DNA of 64,000 nt, from the NCBI GenBank assembly GCA_963664715.2, contig CAXXUY010000016.1, forward strand, positions 1 to 64,000, written 5' to 3'. Of the stretch, positions 53,382 through 62,432 are shown piece by piece. The notes beneath the pieces were generated by a model. The model made no database searches. It was not told the DNA's origin and saw only the letters and a program-made list of their open reading frames with translations. Source of the stretch: JAPOXR01 sp963664715. Lineage in GTDB: Bacteria > Pseudomonadota > Alphaproteobacteria > Rhodobacterales > Rhodobacteraceae. The position numbers were made by a program, and so were the translations under genes. How positions within the stretch are numbered: the first letter of the stretch is position 1; every line of letters begins with the position of its first letter.

Positions 53382-54251
53382 CTACATCTTGATGGCTCCC
53401 GCCGTCAGACCTCTCACGAATTCCCTGGATATGAACAGGAACACGATCAGCAACGGCAATAGCGAAATTATGTAACCGGCCATTAGCGGTCCGTAGTCGG
53501 TTTGATATTGCGTTCGGAAGAATGCGAGCCCGATCGGAATCGTTCGCAAATCATCGTCGCTGATCACGATGAGCGGCCAGATGAAGTCGTTCCATGTATT
53601 CAGGAGCGACGTTATGACCACGATGCTGAGGACCGGGCGTGACAATGGCAAAGCGACGTGCCAATAGCTTCGCCAGATTCCTGCCCCATCCATCCTGGCG
53701 GCCTCGAACAGTTCTTCCGGCAATGAAGCCATGAAGTTACGCAGCAAATATATCGCAAAGACCTGAAGACCGGCGATGCCAGGCAGGATAAGCCCCCATA
53801 ACGAGTTTAGCATGCCGAGGTTCTTGACCAGGACGAAGGCCGGGACCATCGTCAGGACCGAGGGAACCATCAACAGGCTGATGATCAGCATGAACAGAAA
53901 GTTCCTGGCCGGGAAGCTGTATCGGGCAAATGCGAAGGCTGCGAGACTGGATACGAACAATACGCCGACTATCGTCGCCGCTGTCACGATCACGCTGTTG
54001 ACGATGTATTTGCCGACGACTCTAAACGCCAATGTGTAGTTCTCAAGATGCAATGGATAATCGAGTATCCAGACGTTGTGATAGAATTGCGGCAGACTCT
54101 TGAAGGACACGACGAATAGCAGCCAAAATGGAAAAAAGGTCAGGAGCGCCGCGATCAACAGATAGGCGTGCTTTACCCGATCCTCTCTTCGCAAGACGGT
54201 CATCAACTCGGGTCGCCGGTGCTTGTGTCTGGGCTTGACCATAGTCGACAT
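53382..54251 (-). CDS. carbohydrate ABC transporter permease (MalG-like)
   Basis: A 289-residue inner-membrane permease: a basic N-terminus (KPRHKHRRPELMTVLRRED), then six predicted helices (LLIAALLTFFPFWLLFVVSF; NFLFMLIISLLMVPSVLTMV). The coupling loop is EAARMDGAGIWRSYWHVALPLSRP. The ending DYGPLMAGYIISLLPLLIVF, then VRGLTAGAIKM, is typical of MalG-type proteins. It follows the MalF-like gene after 3 bases. The ATPase is encoded separately at 58033. Confidence 0.94.
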   Translation of the reverse strand: MSTMVKPRHKHRRPELMTVLRREDRVKHAYLLIAALLTFFPFWLLFVVSFKSLPQFYHNVWILDYPLHLENYTLAFRVVGKYIVNSVIVTAATIVGVLFVSSLAAFAFARYSFPARNFLFMLIISLLMVPSVLTMVPAFVLVKNLGMLNSLWGLILPGIAGLQVFAIYLLRNFMASLPEELFEAARMDGAGIWRSYWHVALPLSRPVLSIVVITSLLNTWNDFIWPLIVISDDDLRTIPIGLAFFRTQYQTDYGPLMAGYIISLLPLLIVFLFISREFVRGLTAGAIKM

Positions 54252-54254
54252 CGT

Positions 54255-55199
54255 TCAATTCGGATCAAAGTCCGTGGAGGACCGCAGGCGATTATTGGTA
54301 ACCAATGTGATGACCAACATGATCGCGAAAAGCACCACGCCAATTGCCGATGCGTAACCCATGCGACTAAACTCGAAAGCATCCTGATACATTGCCATTC
54401 CTGGCACCATCGTCGAATAACCGGGTCCGCCACGCGTCAGTAGAATGACGGTATGAAAACTCTGAAGCTGCGTGATTATCGTCATCACCAGGTTAATCCG
54501 GATCTGCGTTCTAATGAGCGGCAGTTCAATGTTGCGGAACATCTGCCAACTCGTGGCGCCTTCGAGGATGGCCGCCTCCTTGACCTCGCTCGAAATGTTG
54601 TTCAGGCCAGACAAGTAGACAAGAAGGTTCAAACCAGCCACGAAAGGAAAGCCGACGCCAGTCCCGCCGCCGCCGATGAGCGTGAGTGCAAAGATCGCGA
54701 TATCGGGGTCGGCCAACCAGGCGCGAACGAACTCGGGATATCCCACAGCGATCAGGAACCGGTTTATGGGTCCGTCCAGCGGATCGTAAAGAAACTGCCA
54801 GACCAGAACAGTAACGACCCAGGGAATGACCAGTGGCATCGTGAACACGAAGCGATAGATCGTGCGCATTCGTTCGGACTTCAAATTATGTATGAATACC
54901 GCCGCGATCAACGGCAAAGTCAAAGCAAAGAAAACGCCCGCGCTGGTAAGTATGAAAATGTTTTTGACTGAGGGCCCAAGCCGCTCGTCGCTGGCCAGGT
55001 CGACAAAATTCTTGAACCCGACAAAGGTCGTATTCACGCCGTCCCATTTGAACAAGCTGTGATAAAAGGCAGAGAAAAACGGGTAATAGCTGAAAACAAT
55101 CAGAAAGATCAGTGCCGGAATCAAGCAAACATATACCGGAACCTTGTTGAGCGCACGCCGCCGTCGGCGGCGTGCGCTTTGGACGCGAATGGGCTTCAC
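54255..55199 (-). CDS. carbohydrate ABC transporter permease (MalF-like)
   Basis: A 314-residue inner-membrane permease with an Arg-rich N-terminus (SARRRRRRALNKV) and helices such as VCLIPALIFLIVFSYYPFF and PLVIPWVVTVLVWQFLYDP. The coupling loop is EAAILEGATSWQMFRNIELPLIR, and the C-terminus shows SFHTVILLTRGGPGYSTMVP, a MalF-family signature. It pairs with the MalG-like protein. It lies 36 bases after the binding-protein gene. Confidence 0.94.
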   Translation of the reverse strand: MKPIRVQSARRRRRRALNKVPVYVCLIPALIFLIVFSYYPFFSAFYHSLFKWDGVNTTFVGFKNFVDLASDERLGPSVKNIFILTSAGVFFALTLPLIAAVFIHNLKSERMRTIYRFVFTMPLVIPWVVTVLVWQFLYDPLDGPINRFLIAVGYPEFVRAWLADPDIAIFALTLIGGGGTGVGFPFVAGLNLLVYLSGLNNISSEVKEAAILEGATSWQMFRNIELPLIRTQIRINLVMTIITQLQSFHTVILLTRGGPGYSTMVPGMAMYQDAFEFSRMGYASAIGVVLFAIMLVITLVTNNRLRSSTDFDPN

Positions 55200-55235
55200 C
55201 TTAATGTGGCAAGGCAGAGACCATGCCGTGTCCTG

Positions 55236-56732
55236 CTAGTTTCCGAGAACGCGATCGGCAGCCTGCTCCATTTCGGCATTCAGGCGTTCGACCGTTTCAT
55301 CCAAGCTCTGGCGCCCTGACAGATACGGCGATGTGACGACAAGAAACTTCTCTGCGAAAACAGAATCGAACATCGAGTCATCTTCCTGATAGGGTGCCCG
55401 TGCCAGTGTCACCGATTCCTTGAAGTCTTCCAGTTCGGGATTGGGCGGCGCGCCATGCACTCCGGGCAACGCAATTCCGCCTTCGAGGATCATCTGGTTC
55501 AACTGATCGGGCTGGGTTGCGAACATAAGGAAATCTATCGCCGCTTCGACTTCACCGTTCGCTACTGCAGAATTTGTCACCGCATACTGGAACGAACCGT
55601 AACCAGCGGACTTGTTCGTCGGCGGAACGCCGTCAGGGATCAGGTCCGATGTCGCGGAATCGACAACCGGCAGATAGAATATGCCGAAGTCGAAATCTCG
55701 ATTCTCGTCCTCGGTGATGGTTGGCAGCATCCAAGTGCCGACAACCAGCATTCCGGCCCTGCCAGTGACAAACAACCGAACAGCGGCACCCATATCGGCG
55801 CCAAGTGCACCAGGCTGCCAATAGCCAGCGAATCGCTTCAACTCCTCCAGCCGGGCGCGATTGCGTGCGTCGTCGTAGGAATAGGTTCCTTCTTTAACCG
55901 CTGTTGCCATTTCGACTTTGTCCAGCACGCCATCACCGTCGAGGTCATGTTTGCCGATCTCGGGATGATAGAAGAAATTGGTCAGCCAGCCGGAAACCCA
56001 TGTGAGCTGATGGAGGTTGTTGCCCGTGGCGGCGAAGCCATATGCACCGGTCGCTTGGACCTTGTCGGCGGCTTCAATCATGTCTTCCCAAGTCTTGGGT
56101 ACGCCGTCGACCCCCGCTTTCTCAAACAGGTCTTTGTTGTAGTAGATGCCGACCTGAATCTGATCGGCCAGGACGACATATAATTCGCCATTGGGCGCCT
56201 TCCAGACTTCGATCTGTGGGAAAAACAGGTCGCGCCACCGTTCTGACCCGGGTTGACCCGCCTCGATGTAGGGGTTTGGTTGTTCGAGATAGTCGTTGAT
56301 CGGAACCAGCCACTTCTTGCGAAAATCCTCGACTGCCCAATCCCCCAAATACCACATGATGTCCGGAGCAACGCCACCAGTCAGTTGCGTAACCATCCAG
56401 CGCCTTGTGTCCGCATTGATGGACTGTCCGATAACTTCGATCTTCACATTGGGGTGCAGCTCTTCATACGCCGCAATAATCGGATCGATGCCCTGGATCG
56501 CGCTTGATTTCGTACCACCACCGGCAGTGGCCATCACGCGGGTGGGGGTGTATCGCCCGGGCCAGATCGTCAGGTTTATCTCGTTATCCTGAGCCCTGAC
56601 TTCCGGAACGGGCATCGTGGCCGCTAGGGCAGCCACGACCCCGACAGCGAATTTCGTCAACCATTTCGTTGAGATCAGATACGTGAATCCAGGTTGAGGC
56701 AACGCACTCTTGATTGCAGGTTTAAATGACAT
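55236..56732 (-). CDS. extracellular solute-binding protein of a carbohydrate ABC transporter
   Basis: A 498-residue periplasmic binding protein of the family 1 type. A long signal peptide (TKWLTKFAVGVVAALAATMPVPEVRA) precedes INLTIWPGRYTPTRV. The conserved GGVAPDIMWYLGDWAVEDFRK and PKTWEDMIEAADKVQATGAYG segments are typical of sugar-binding members. The ATG at 56732 has GGGAGG in front at good spacing. A DLDGDGVLDKVE stretch looks like a single Ca2+-binding EF-like loop, perhaps structural. It is the first gene of the minus-strand rhamnoside operon. Confidence 0.93.
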   Translation of the reverse strand: MSFKPAIKSALPQPGFTYLISTKWLTKFAVGVVAALAATMPVPEVRAQDNEINLTIWPGRYTPTRVMATAGGGTKSSAIQGIDPIIAAYEELHPNVKIEVIGQSINADTRRWMVTQLTGGVAPDIMWYLGDWAVEDFRKKWLVPINDYLEQPNPYIEAGQPGSERWRDLFFPQIEVWKAPNGELYVVLADQIQVGIYYNKDLFEKAGVDGVPKTWEDMIEAADKVQATGAYGFAATGNNLHQLTWVSGWLTNFFYHPEIGKHDLDGDGVLDKVEMATAVKEGTYSYDDARNRARLEELKRFAGYWQPGALGADMGAAVRLFVTGRAGMLVVGTWMLPTITEDENRDFDFGIFYLPVVDSATSDLIPDGVPPTNKSAGYGSFQYAVTNSAVANGEVEAAIDFLMFATQPDQLNQMILEGGIALPGVHGAPPNPELEDFKESVTLARAPYQEDDSMFDSVFAEKFLVVTSPYLSGRQSLDETVERLNAEMEQAADRVLGN

Positions 56733-56827
56733 GCCGATCCTCCCATTCAATAGGTATTTCATTGGCGACATCACTGAATGATGACATCAATCAATAATAG
56801 CATCATTGGAGCTATAAATCAATTTAT

Positions 56828-56844
56828 TGCATCTTTTTGATGCA
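56828..56844. promoter_or_regulatory. candidate LacI-type operator between divergent sugar-uptake units
   Basis: TGCATC-TTTTT-GATGCA is a perfect inverted repeat in the spacer between the binding-protein gene and the LacI gene. Nearby, TGATGACATCA (56779-56789) is a near palindrome that shares the GATG / CATC cores. They may form a pair of operators; which protein binds is inferred from proximity. Confidence 0.5.
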
Positions 56845-56898
56845 TCACAATCAAATTCAAGTTACATATCGGTTACTTGGCCAAGTGATCGGAGATCA

Positions 56899-57933
56899 AT
56901 GAAACGTAGACGACCGGTGCGAATAGCAGATATCGCGCGCGAGGCGGGGGTTGGCACGGCGACGGTGGATCGGGTCTTGAACGAGCGGGACGGTGTATCG
57001 GCAGCAATGGACCGGCGTGTCCGCAAGGCGATGGAAATCGTCATTGCGCGTAAACCGGGACACATGCGCGACCGACCACCGCCGCGCAAGCATCAATTTG
57101 AAATTCTACTTCCGAAGGACAACGAAGCGGGGACGTCGTTTTTTGCACGATCTTCGCAAGAGCTTGGCCAAGCGAACGGGGTCGCGGTGACCTGTTCGTT
57201 CGTCGAAAAGATGAACCCAACCGCATTGGCCAATCAGCTTGATTGTACGCGCATGCGCGGAGCCTCTGGGATTGCCTTTATCGCCCTCGACCACCCCGCC
57301 GTGTCTGACGCAGTTGCGCGCATTTTTGCCAAAGGCATACCGGTCGTTTGTATTTCGTCGGGCTTTGACGGATCGTTCAACATTCCTGTGGTTGGAATGG
57401 ATAATCGTGCCGCCGGCCGCGCAGCCGGGTTCCTGATGGGCCAACTCATTCGTCGACCGGGACGTGTCGCTGTATTGTGGGGCGGCCAACTCTATCGCAG
57501 TCACGAGCTTAGGGAGATTGGCTTTCGCAGTGTCCTCCGCGCGGAATTTCCGGAGCTGGAAGTGCTGGACCTGGTGTCCGGCGGTGACGATTCAGACGGC
57601 AACCGCCGACAAGTTGAACAATTGCTCAAGGAATACTCGGACATCGTCGGCATTTACAGTGTCGGCGCCGGCAATCACGGCATCGTTGAGGCAATCAAGG
57701 AGCAAGGTCGATCACATGACATCATCCTGTTCGGTCACAACCTCACGACCACGACCCGGCGGTATCTTATGGAAGGCTCGATGAAGGCAGTTATTCACCA
57801 GGACCTAAAGCGTACCGCTCAGCTAACCATCCAGACACTGCTGGCGCAGCACAACGGTGAGCCTTTTAGGGAATCGCGTGTGCCGGTTGAACTCATCATG
57901 AGAGAGAATACGCAGGGACATGAATTGTCGTAA
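56899..57933 (+). CDS. LacI family transcriptional regulator
   Basis: A 344-residue repressor. The helix-turn-helix lies near the N-terminus (VRIADIAREAGVGTATVDRVLNE), then the hinge region, and a type 1 periplasmic-binding-protein-like effector domain (FEILLPKDNEAGTSFFAR, GIPVVCISSGFDGS, VVGMDNRAAGRAAGFLMGQL) of the RbsB/PBP1 type. The ATG at 56899 has CGGAG upstream; the frame open to 56827 covers the operator. It is divergent to the rhamnoside operon and upstream of the ATPase and dioxygenase genes, so probably controls both sides. Confidence 0.92.
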   Translation: MKRRRPVRIADIAREAGVGTATVDRVLNERDGVSAAMDRRVRKAMEIVIARKPGHMRDRPPPRKHQFEILLPKDNEAGTSFFARSSQELGQANGVAVTCSFVEKMNPTALANQLDCTRMRGASGIAFIALDHPAVSDAVARIFAKGIPVVCISSGFDGSFNIPVVGMDNRAAGRAAGFLMGQLIRRPGRVAVLWGGQLYRSHELREIGFRSVLRAEFPELEVLDLVSGGDDSDGNRRQVEQLLKEYSDIVGIYSVGAGNHGIVEAIKEQGRSHDIILFGHNLTTTTRRYLMEGSMKAVIHQDLKRTAQLTIQTLLAQHNGEPFRESRVPVELIMRENTQGHELS

Positions 57934-58032
57934 TCGGGAACACGGTCGCCCAACGGGCAAAAGGTTGGCAGGCTTCGAAGCGGATAGACGTTTGTCCATT
58001 TGTTTCAAACCGGCCATGCAAGGAGATCTGAA

Positions 58033-59142
58033 ATGACCGAAGTTGTTCTTTCGGGTATCTGGAAATCCTTTGATGACGTCGATGTTATCAAGGGTGTCGA
58101 CCTGAATATTCAGTCCGGCGAATTCATTGTGTTTGTCGGTCCATCAGGCTGCGGAAAATCGACGATCTTGCGACTGATTGCCGGACTGGAGGACCTAACC
58201 GCCGGCGAAGTCGAGATCGGCGGCGCGGTCGTGACGGATGTGGCGCCTTCAAAACGCGGCATCGCGATGGTTTTTCAGTCATACGCTCTTTACCCCCATA
58301 TGAACGTTTTTGAAAACATGTCGTTTGGGATGAGGCTGGCCAAGGTCAACAAGCAGGAGACCAAGGAGCGCGTCCACGAAGCCGCAGACATTCTGCAATT
58401 GACGCCACTACTCGATCGGCTTCCAAAACAATTATCCGGTGGGCAACGTCAAAGGGTCGCCATCGGGCGGGCCATAGTCCGCGATCCAAAGGTATTCCTG
58501 TTCGATGAGCCGCTGTCCAACCTCGACGCCGCATTGCGCGTGGCAACAAGGATCCAGATCGCCAAACTGCATCAGAGCATGTCGCATACGACGATGATCT
58601 ATGTTACCCACGACCAGGTCGAGGCAATGACATTGGCGGACCGCATCGTTGTCCTGAATGGCGGCGTGATTGAGCAGGTCGGGACGCCGATAGAACTCTA
58701 TGATCATCCGATCAACCTGTTCGTCGCCCGTTTCATCGGTTCGCCGGCCATGAATCTAATTCCAGGAACGATCGACAGTGCCGAGCCAAAGGCCACCGTC
58801 ACATCCACACACGGAAACCCGATAATCCTCAATATGCCGGCTGCAGTGGATGCGGTGGGGTCGGACTGCACACTTGGAGTCCGACCCGAGGACCTTGAGA
58901 TTGGCGACGAGATCACCGCGATTGTCTCGGGCGATATCGACATTGTCGAGGTCTTGGGTGAATTCACGATGGTCTATGTTGATTGCGGTTTGGTTGAGCC
59001 AGTTCTGGCAAAACTTGACGGAAATGTTCCGGCGAAAACTGGCGACCGGGTACATTTGACCGCGCAAATCGAGAAACTCCACCTCTTCGACAGCAACGGG
59101 CAGGCCTTCAGACGACAACACCAGGAAGAATCGGCCGCATAG
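58033..59142 (+). CDS. carbohydrate ABC transporter ATP-binding protein (UgpC/MalK type)
   Basis: A 369-residue ATPase. Walker A is GPSGCGKST (about residue 36), the Q-loop FQSYALYPHM, the signature LSGGQRQRVAIGRA, Walker B VFLFDEPLSNLD and the H-loop YVTHDQVEAM. A C-terminal TOBE/MalK regulatory domain follows (LFVARFIGSPAMNLIPG, LGVRPEDLEI). The ATG at 58033 has AAGGAG at 7 bases. It very likely powers the permeases at 53382-55199, which have no ATPase of their own. UgpC/MsmX-type ATPases may serve more than one importer. Confidence 0.95.
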   Translation: MTEVVLSGIWKSFDDVDVIKGVDLNIQSGEFIVFVGPSGCGKSTILRLIAGLEDLTAGEVEIGGAVVTDVAPSKRGIAMVFQSYALYPHMNVFENMSFGMRLAKVNKQETKERVHEAADILQLTPLLDRLPKQLSGGQRQRVAIGRAIVRDPKVFLFDEPLSNLDAALRVATRIQIAKLHQSMSHTTMIYVTHDQVEAMTLADRIVVLNGGVIEQVGTPIELYDHPINLFVARFIGSPAMNLIPGTIDSAEPKATVTSTHGNPIILNMPAAVDAVGSDCTLGVRPEDLEIGDEITAIVSGDIDIVEVLGEFTMVYVDCGLVEPVLAKLDGNVPAKTGDRVHLTAQIEKLHLFDSNGQAFRRQHQEESAA

Positions 59143-59222
59143 TCCAGAAATGCAAAGGCGGATGGTAGTCCCAAGCATTTGCCAGTCCCCTTCGCACCCA
59201 TGCAACAATTAGGGAAAGAGCC

Positions 59223-60143
59223 ATGCTAGACCAAGCTCAGATCGATCAGTTTCACCGTGAAGGCTTCCTCATTGCGCGAAATGTGGTTCCTCGGGACTTG
59301 GTTCATGCGCTGCAGGACGAGATCGAAGCGACGATCGAAAAGCAGGCCCAATTGTTACGGGAACGCGGAGAGATCACAGAGATGCACGAAGATGCGGATT
59401 TTCTCCATCGAGCCACACTTCTGCATGCCCAATCCCCAAGAATTCTCGATCCTTTGGCGCATGGAACCCACACCGGACCGGCAATATTCAACTTGCTCAC
59501 CTGCCCGGCTGTTCTTGACATCATGGAGCAATTGCTGGCGTCGGAGATCCTCGTTTCCAGCATCTACCGGTTGCGTCCAAAGCTGCCTGGGCTGGCAGAG
59601 GGCGTCATCCCTTGGCACCAGGATTCGGCCTATTTCCATTCCTGTGCTGATGATGACCTTGTCCCGACATTCTGGGTGCCCCTGATGAATGCGACGGTGG
59701 AAACGGGATGCATGGAAGTCCTTCCCGGGTGTCACCGGAAGGGTGTGATCCGTCACTATTGGGCCGACCTGAAGGCGCCCGGGCTCTGCGTACACCCCGA
59801 TCACATGCCCGACATTGACCCGGTGCCGGTCCCGGCCGATGTAGGGGATGCCGTGATGATGACCAATCTCACGCCGCACAGGTCTACGGACAATTTATCG
59901 GGACTGATCCGGTGGTCTGCGGACCTTCGCTATAGTTCGCCAGAGGCCGGCGACTACGGCCCGAACGAAGCCTCTTTCCTTGGCAGAAGCAAAGACCGCC
60001 CGGACGATGTGGTAACAGACTGGCGGGAGTTCGAAGCAATTCGCATGAACCACGTGCCTTCAATCAAGATCGACCGAACCTGGCTTCGCCACGACAAGGA
60101 AACGTTTCAGCATCCAGAAAAGCGATTGGATCTGGCCCAGTAG
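59223..60143 (+). CDS. phytanoyl-CoA dioxygenase family protein
   Basis: A 306-residue Fe(II)/2-oxoglutarate-dependent oxygenase of the PhyH family. The metal facial triad is seen as H-x-D in PWHQDSAYF (about residues 132-134) and a distal His in NLTPHRSTDN (about 219), with a following Arg for 2-oxoglutarate. The N-terminus reads IDQFHREGFLIARNVVP, typical of PhyH. The substrate is unknown; family members hydroxylate small molecules and lipids. It follows the ATPase gene after 80 bases on the same strand. This links it to the rhamnoside module, where it might modify an aglycone. Confidence 0.9.
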   Translation: MLDQAQIDQFHREGFLIARNVVPRDLVHALQDEIEATIEKQAQLLRERGEITEMHEDADFLHRATLLHAQSPRILDPLAHGTHTGPAIFNLLTCPAVLDIMEQLLASEILVSSIYRLRPKLPGLAEGVIPWHQDSAYFHSCADDDLVPTFWVPLMNATVETGCMEVLPGCHRKGVIRHYWADLKAPGLCVHPDHMPDIDPVPVPADVGDAVMMTNLTPHRSTDNLSGLIRWSADLRYSSPEAGDYGPNEASFLGRSKDRPDDVVTDWREFEAIRMNHVPSIKIDRTWLRHDKETFQHPEKRLDLAQ

Positions 60144-60325
60144 GCCGGTCTGAACAAGAATTCTCCTTTCGCGCCCGCTCGTGGCGTCCGAGTTCTGCAA
60201 CGGAAGGAAGAAATCGATCCAGGTTCAATGCTGGAACTCTGGCGGGAAGTGGAGCCAGGCAGGAAATCGGGATTCCTGTTTTGCCGGGTTCTGCAGACTT
60301 TGGCCTGGGCAATCGAGCTTTTGAA

Positions 60326-60560
60326 TTACTCACTGAGTTCCCGGACCTGCTCCTTCGAAAAGTGATGGCAAAGGCCGTGCGTCCGATGAAGAGGTTGTGG
60401 ATTACTTCGTTGACGAACGGGTAGCCCCTGGTATCGTTCAGCATCGCCTCGGCGTGACGGCGCACCTCCTGCGTCAGTTTGCTCAGCCGCCCTCCCCCCG
60501 GCCGCGCGCCTGGATCGCGGCAAGGCCGGCCGTGCTCCGTTCCCTGATGAGACCCGCTCG
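60326..60560 (-). pseudogene. serine recombinase (resolvase/invertase) C-terminal remnant
   Basis: Read in three frames on the minus strand: DQRRAGLIRERSTAGLAAIQ with ARGRGEGG, then SKLTQEVRRHAEAMLNDTRG with YPFVNEVIHNLFIGRTAF, then HHFSKEQVRELSE and a stop at 60326. Together these match the end of the catalytic helix and the DNA-binding helix-turn-helix of Hin/Tn3-type serine recombinases. At least two frameshifts separate the blocks and the N-terminal catalytic half is missing. Confidence 0.65.
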
Positions 60561-60567
60561 ACGTTGA

Positions 60568-60788
60568 TCAAGCCACCCCTTTCGAGTCTATTGGCAAGGC
60601 TTCGGTTTCCAGTATCGAGAAATCAACGCTCCGCGATGCACGGTCAATGTCGATATCCACAACGCTTCCATCGGCGTCGAAGTCGATACTCAGACCGTCC
60701 TGTCCGACACCTCGCGTGTTTTAATATCTGGTCCGGCCTTGAACACGACACAGAGGCTGTCTGTATCCGGATAGAAATGCAGTTACAT
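60568..60788 (-). pseudogene. DUF2283 family protein, decayed
   Basis: From an ATG at 60788, preceded by AAGAAGAGGA, the second codon is TAA. The frame then reads LHFYPDTDSLCVVFKAGPD and IKTREVSD, and after a one-base shift GQDGLSIDFDADGSVVDIDI, DRASRSVDF, LETEALPIDSKGVA and a stop. This matches the short DUF2283 fold (Y-x-x-D-x-L ... DFD-x-D-G-x-V-x-x-I-x-I), often found beside DUF4258 genes in toxin-antitoxin-like pairs. No partner is visible. Two lesions in about 73 codons show decay. Confidence 0.65.
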
Positions 60789-61324
60789 TCCTCTTCTTTT
60801 CTGAACGTTGGTCAGGGAACGCGTTGAGTGCAGTTTTCCCGTCAGCCAGAGCTATCACACGAAGAACACGCGGCAGGTCTTTACCTGCATGACTGGCCTC
60901 GCCCAAGTCGCGAATGCGACCGTCAGGCTGTGTTCACGACGGTGGAGAGAAGACAATTCCACTCTTATAGGTCCCTGCAGTCGTTTCGTCCATGAAGCCG
61001 GATTGGACGATATCAAAGGATGAGAGTGAAAAACGACTTCGGTGAGTCGATACCCGGACTCGATGGTTGGTTCGGGAGCGACGCTGACACAATGACAGTG
61101 GATTCGAAGGGGAAAAGGTCCTTCATGGGTTTGTGAATTGCGCGAGACCTGCTCAAGGCTCGAAATGAGCGATGGACGCTCCAAAATCACCCGTTCGCCG
61201 GGATTTGAAATACGACCGGGTCGCTTGCACAAACCAAACTATGCGCTAGACTTCAAACCTTGCAAGGGAAGTCGCGGGGCTACTACGCCTCGACATAATC
61301 GTCACCAAACTGGAAAGCAAAAAA
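60789..61324. other. spacer between decayed mobile genes and polyamine transporter, no gene found
   Basis: Only short, motif-free frames. Base composition rises in G/C toward the right border. The transporter promoter should lie at the right end, but I see no clear -35/-10 pair. Confidence 0.35.
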
Positions 61325-62353
61325 ATGATGACAATACGACCAAGATCAATCGCAGCGGCGCTGGTGTTCGCAGTGCTGCCGGTATCCGCTCAGGCCGAGA
61401 CACTCATCGTCTCCTGGTGGGGCTTCAATGGCGACAAGTTGAACGAATATATCGTCGAGCCGTTCCAGGAGCAGTGCGGCTGCGAGATCATCTTCGAGAC
61501 CGGCAACAGCGCCGACCGGATCAGCAAGATCGAGATCCGCGGCGGCAAGGGGGTCGATCTGATCTACCTGCCCGACAGCTTTGCCCAACTCGGGGTCGAC
61601 AAGGGGCTGTTCCAGTCGGTCGACCGCTCGAAACTGCCCAATCTCGAGGGTGTCTACGAGATGGCCAAGGCGCCAATGGGCGATTATGGCCCCGCCTATA
61701 CGCTGGGCCGGGTTGGCATAGTCTACGACTCCGCGCAGGTCAGCGAGCCCATCACCTCGTGGGCCGATCTGTGGCGCGAGGATCTGGCCGGCAAGATTTC
61801 ACTTCCCGGCATCACCACGACCGCCGGGCCGATGGTCGTCGTACTGGCCGGCGACAAGGCCGGAGTGAACGCCTATGACGATCCGGACGCCGCCTTCGCC
61901 GAGATCGAATTGCTGACGCCAAACGTCTTGAAGAACTACAACACCGGCTCGGAGATGATTAACCTGTTCTCGACCGGCGAGATCAGCGTGAGCCTCGCGC
62001 AGGACTTTGCGCTCGGCCGCCTGCAGGAGGCTGTGCCCACGGTCGTCTGGGCGGATCTGGAGGATGGTGACATCGCCACGATGAACACGATCAACATCCC
62101 GACCGGCGCCGAGAACGTGGAACGCGCGCATGAGTTCATCAACTTCGTCCTCGAACCCGGGCTGCAGAAGACCCTGGGCGAGAACGGCGTCGACGCACCG
62201 GTTCAGACCTCGGTCGTGCTGACGCCCGAGGCGGCGATGCTCTGGACCTACGGTGCCGAGATGGTCAACGGGCTCAAGCGCATGGACAACGCCAAGATGA
62301 ACGCCGCCAAGCCCGATTGGATCGAGCGTTGGAACGAGATCTTCGGCAACTGA
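61325..62353 (+). CDS. polyamine-type ABC transporter substrate-binding protein
   Basis: A 342-residue periplasmic protein. A signal peptide (RPRSIAAALVFAVLPVSAQA) is followed by ETLIVSWWGFNGDKLNEYIV, the PotD/PotF-like start. Also typical are VDLIYLPDSFAQLGVDKGLF, VPVVW-like sequence before the lid, INIPTGAENVERAHEFINFV and WIERWNEIFGN at the end. Two neighbouring Met codons (61325, 61328) can start it. It is followed by two permease genes. Substrate is a polyamine or another small organic cation; compounds such as opines are also carried by this family. Confidence 0.92.
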   Translation: MMTIRPRSIAAALVFAVLPVSAQAETLIVSWWGFNGDKLNEYIVEPFQEQCGCEIIFETGNSADRISKIEIRGGKGVDLIYLPDSFAQLGVDKGLFQSVDRSKLPNLEGVYEMAKAPMGDYGPAYTLGRVGIVYDSAQVSEPITSWADLWREDLAGKISLPGITTTAGPMVVVLAGDKAGVNAYDDPDAAFAEIELLTPNVLKNYNTGSEMINLFSTGEISVSLAQDFALGRLQEAVPTVVWADLEDGDIATMNTINIPTGAENVERAHEFINFVLEPGLQKTLGENGVDAPVQTSVVLTPEAAMLWTYGAEMVNGLKRMDNAKMNAAKPDWIERWNEIFGN

Positions 62354-62361
62354 GCCATTCC

Positions 62362-62383
62362 GGGGGCGCTTTAGCGCGCCCCC
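62362..62383 (+). promoter_or_regulatory. stem-loop between binding protein and permease genes
   Basis: A perfect 8-bp G/C stem, GGGGGCGC / GCGCCCCC with loop TTTAGC, lies 8 bases after the binding-protein stop. There is no T-run. As at 1426-1450, it could protect the upstream message or cause partial termination so that binding protein exceeds permease. Inference from position. Confidence 0.6.
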
Positions 62384-62432
62384 GCCGACATCCGGAACAC
62401 GGGTCATTTTTCACAGATTGAAGGGATGGGCG

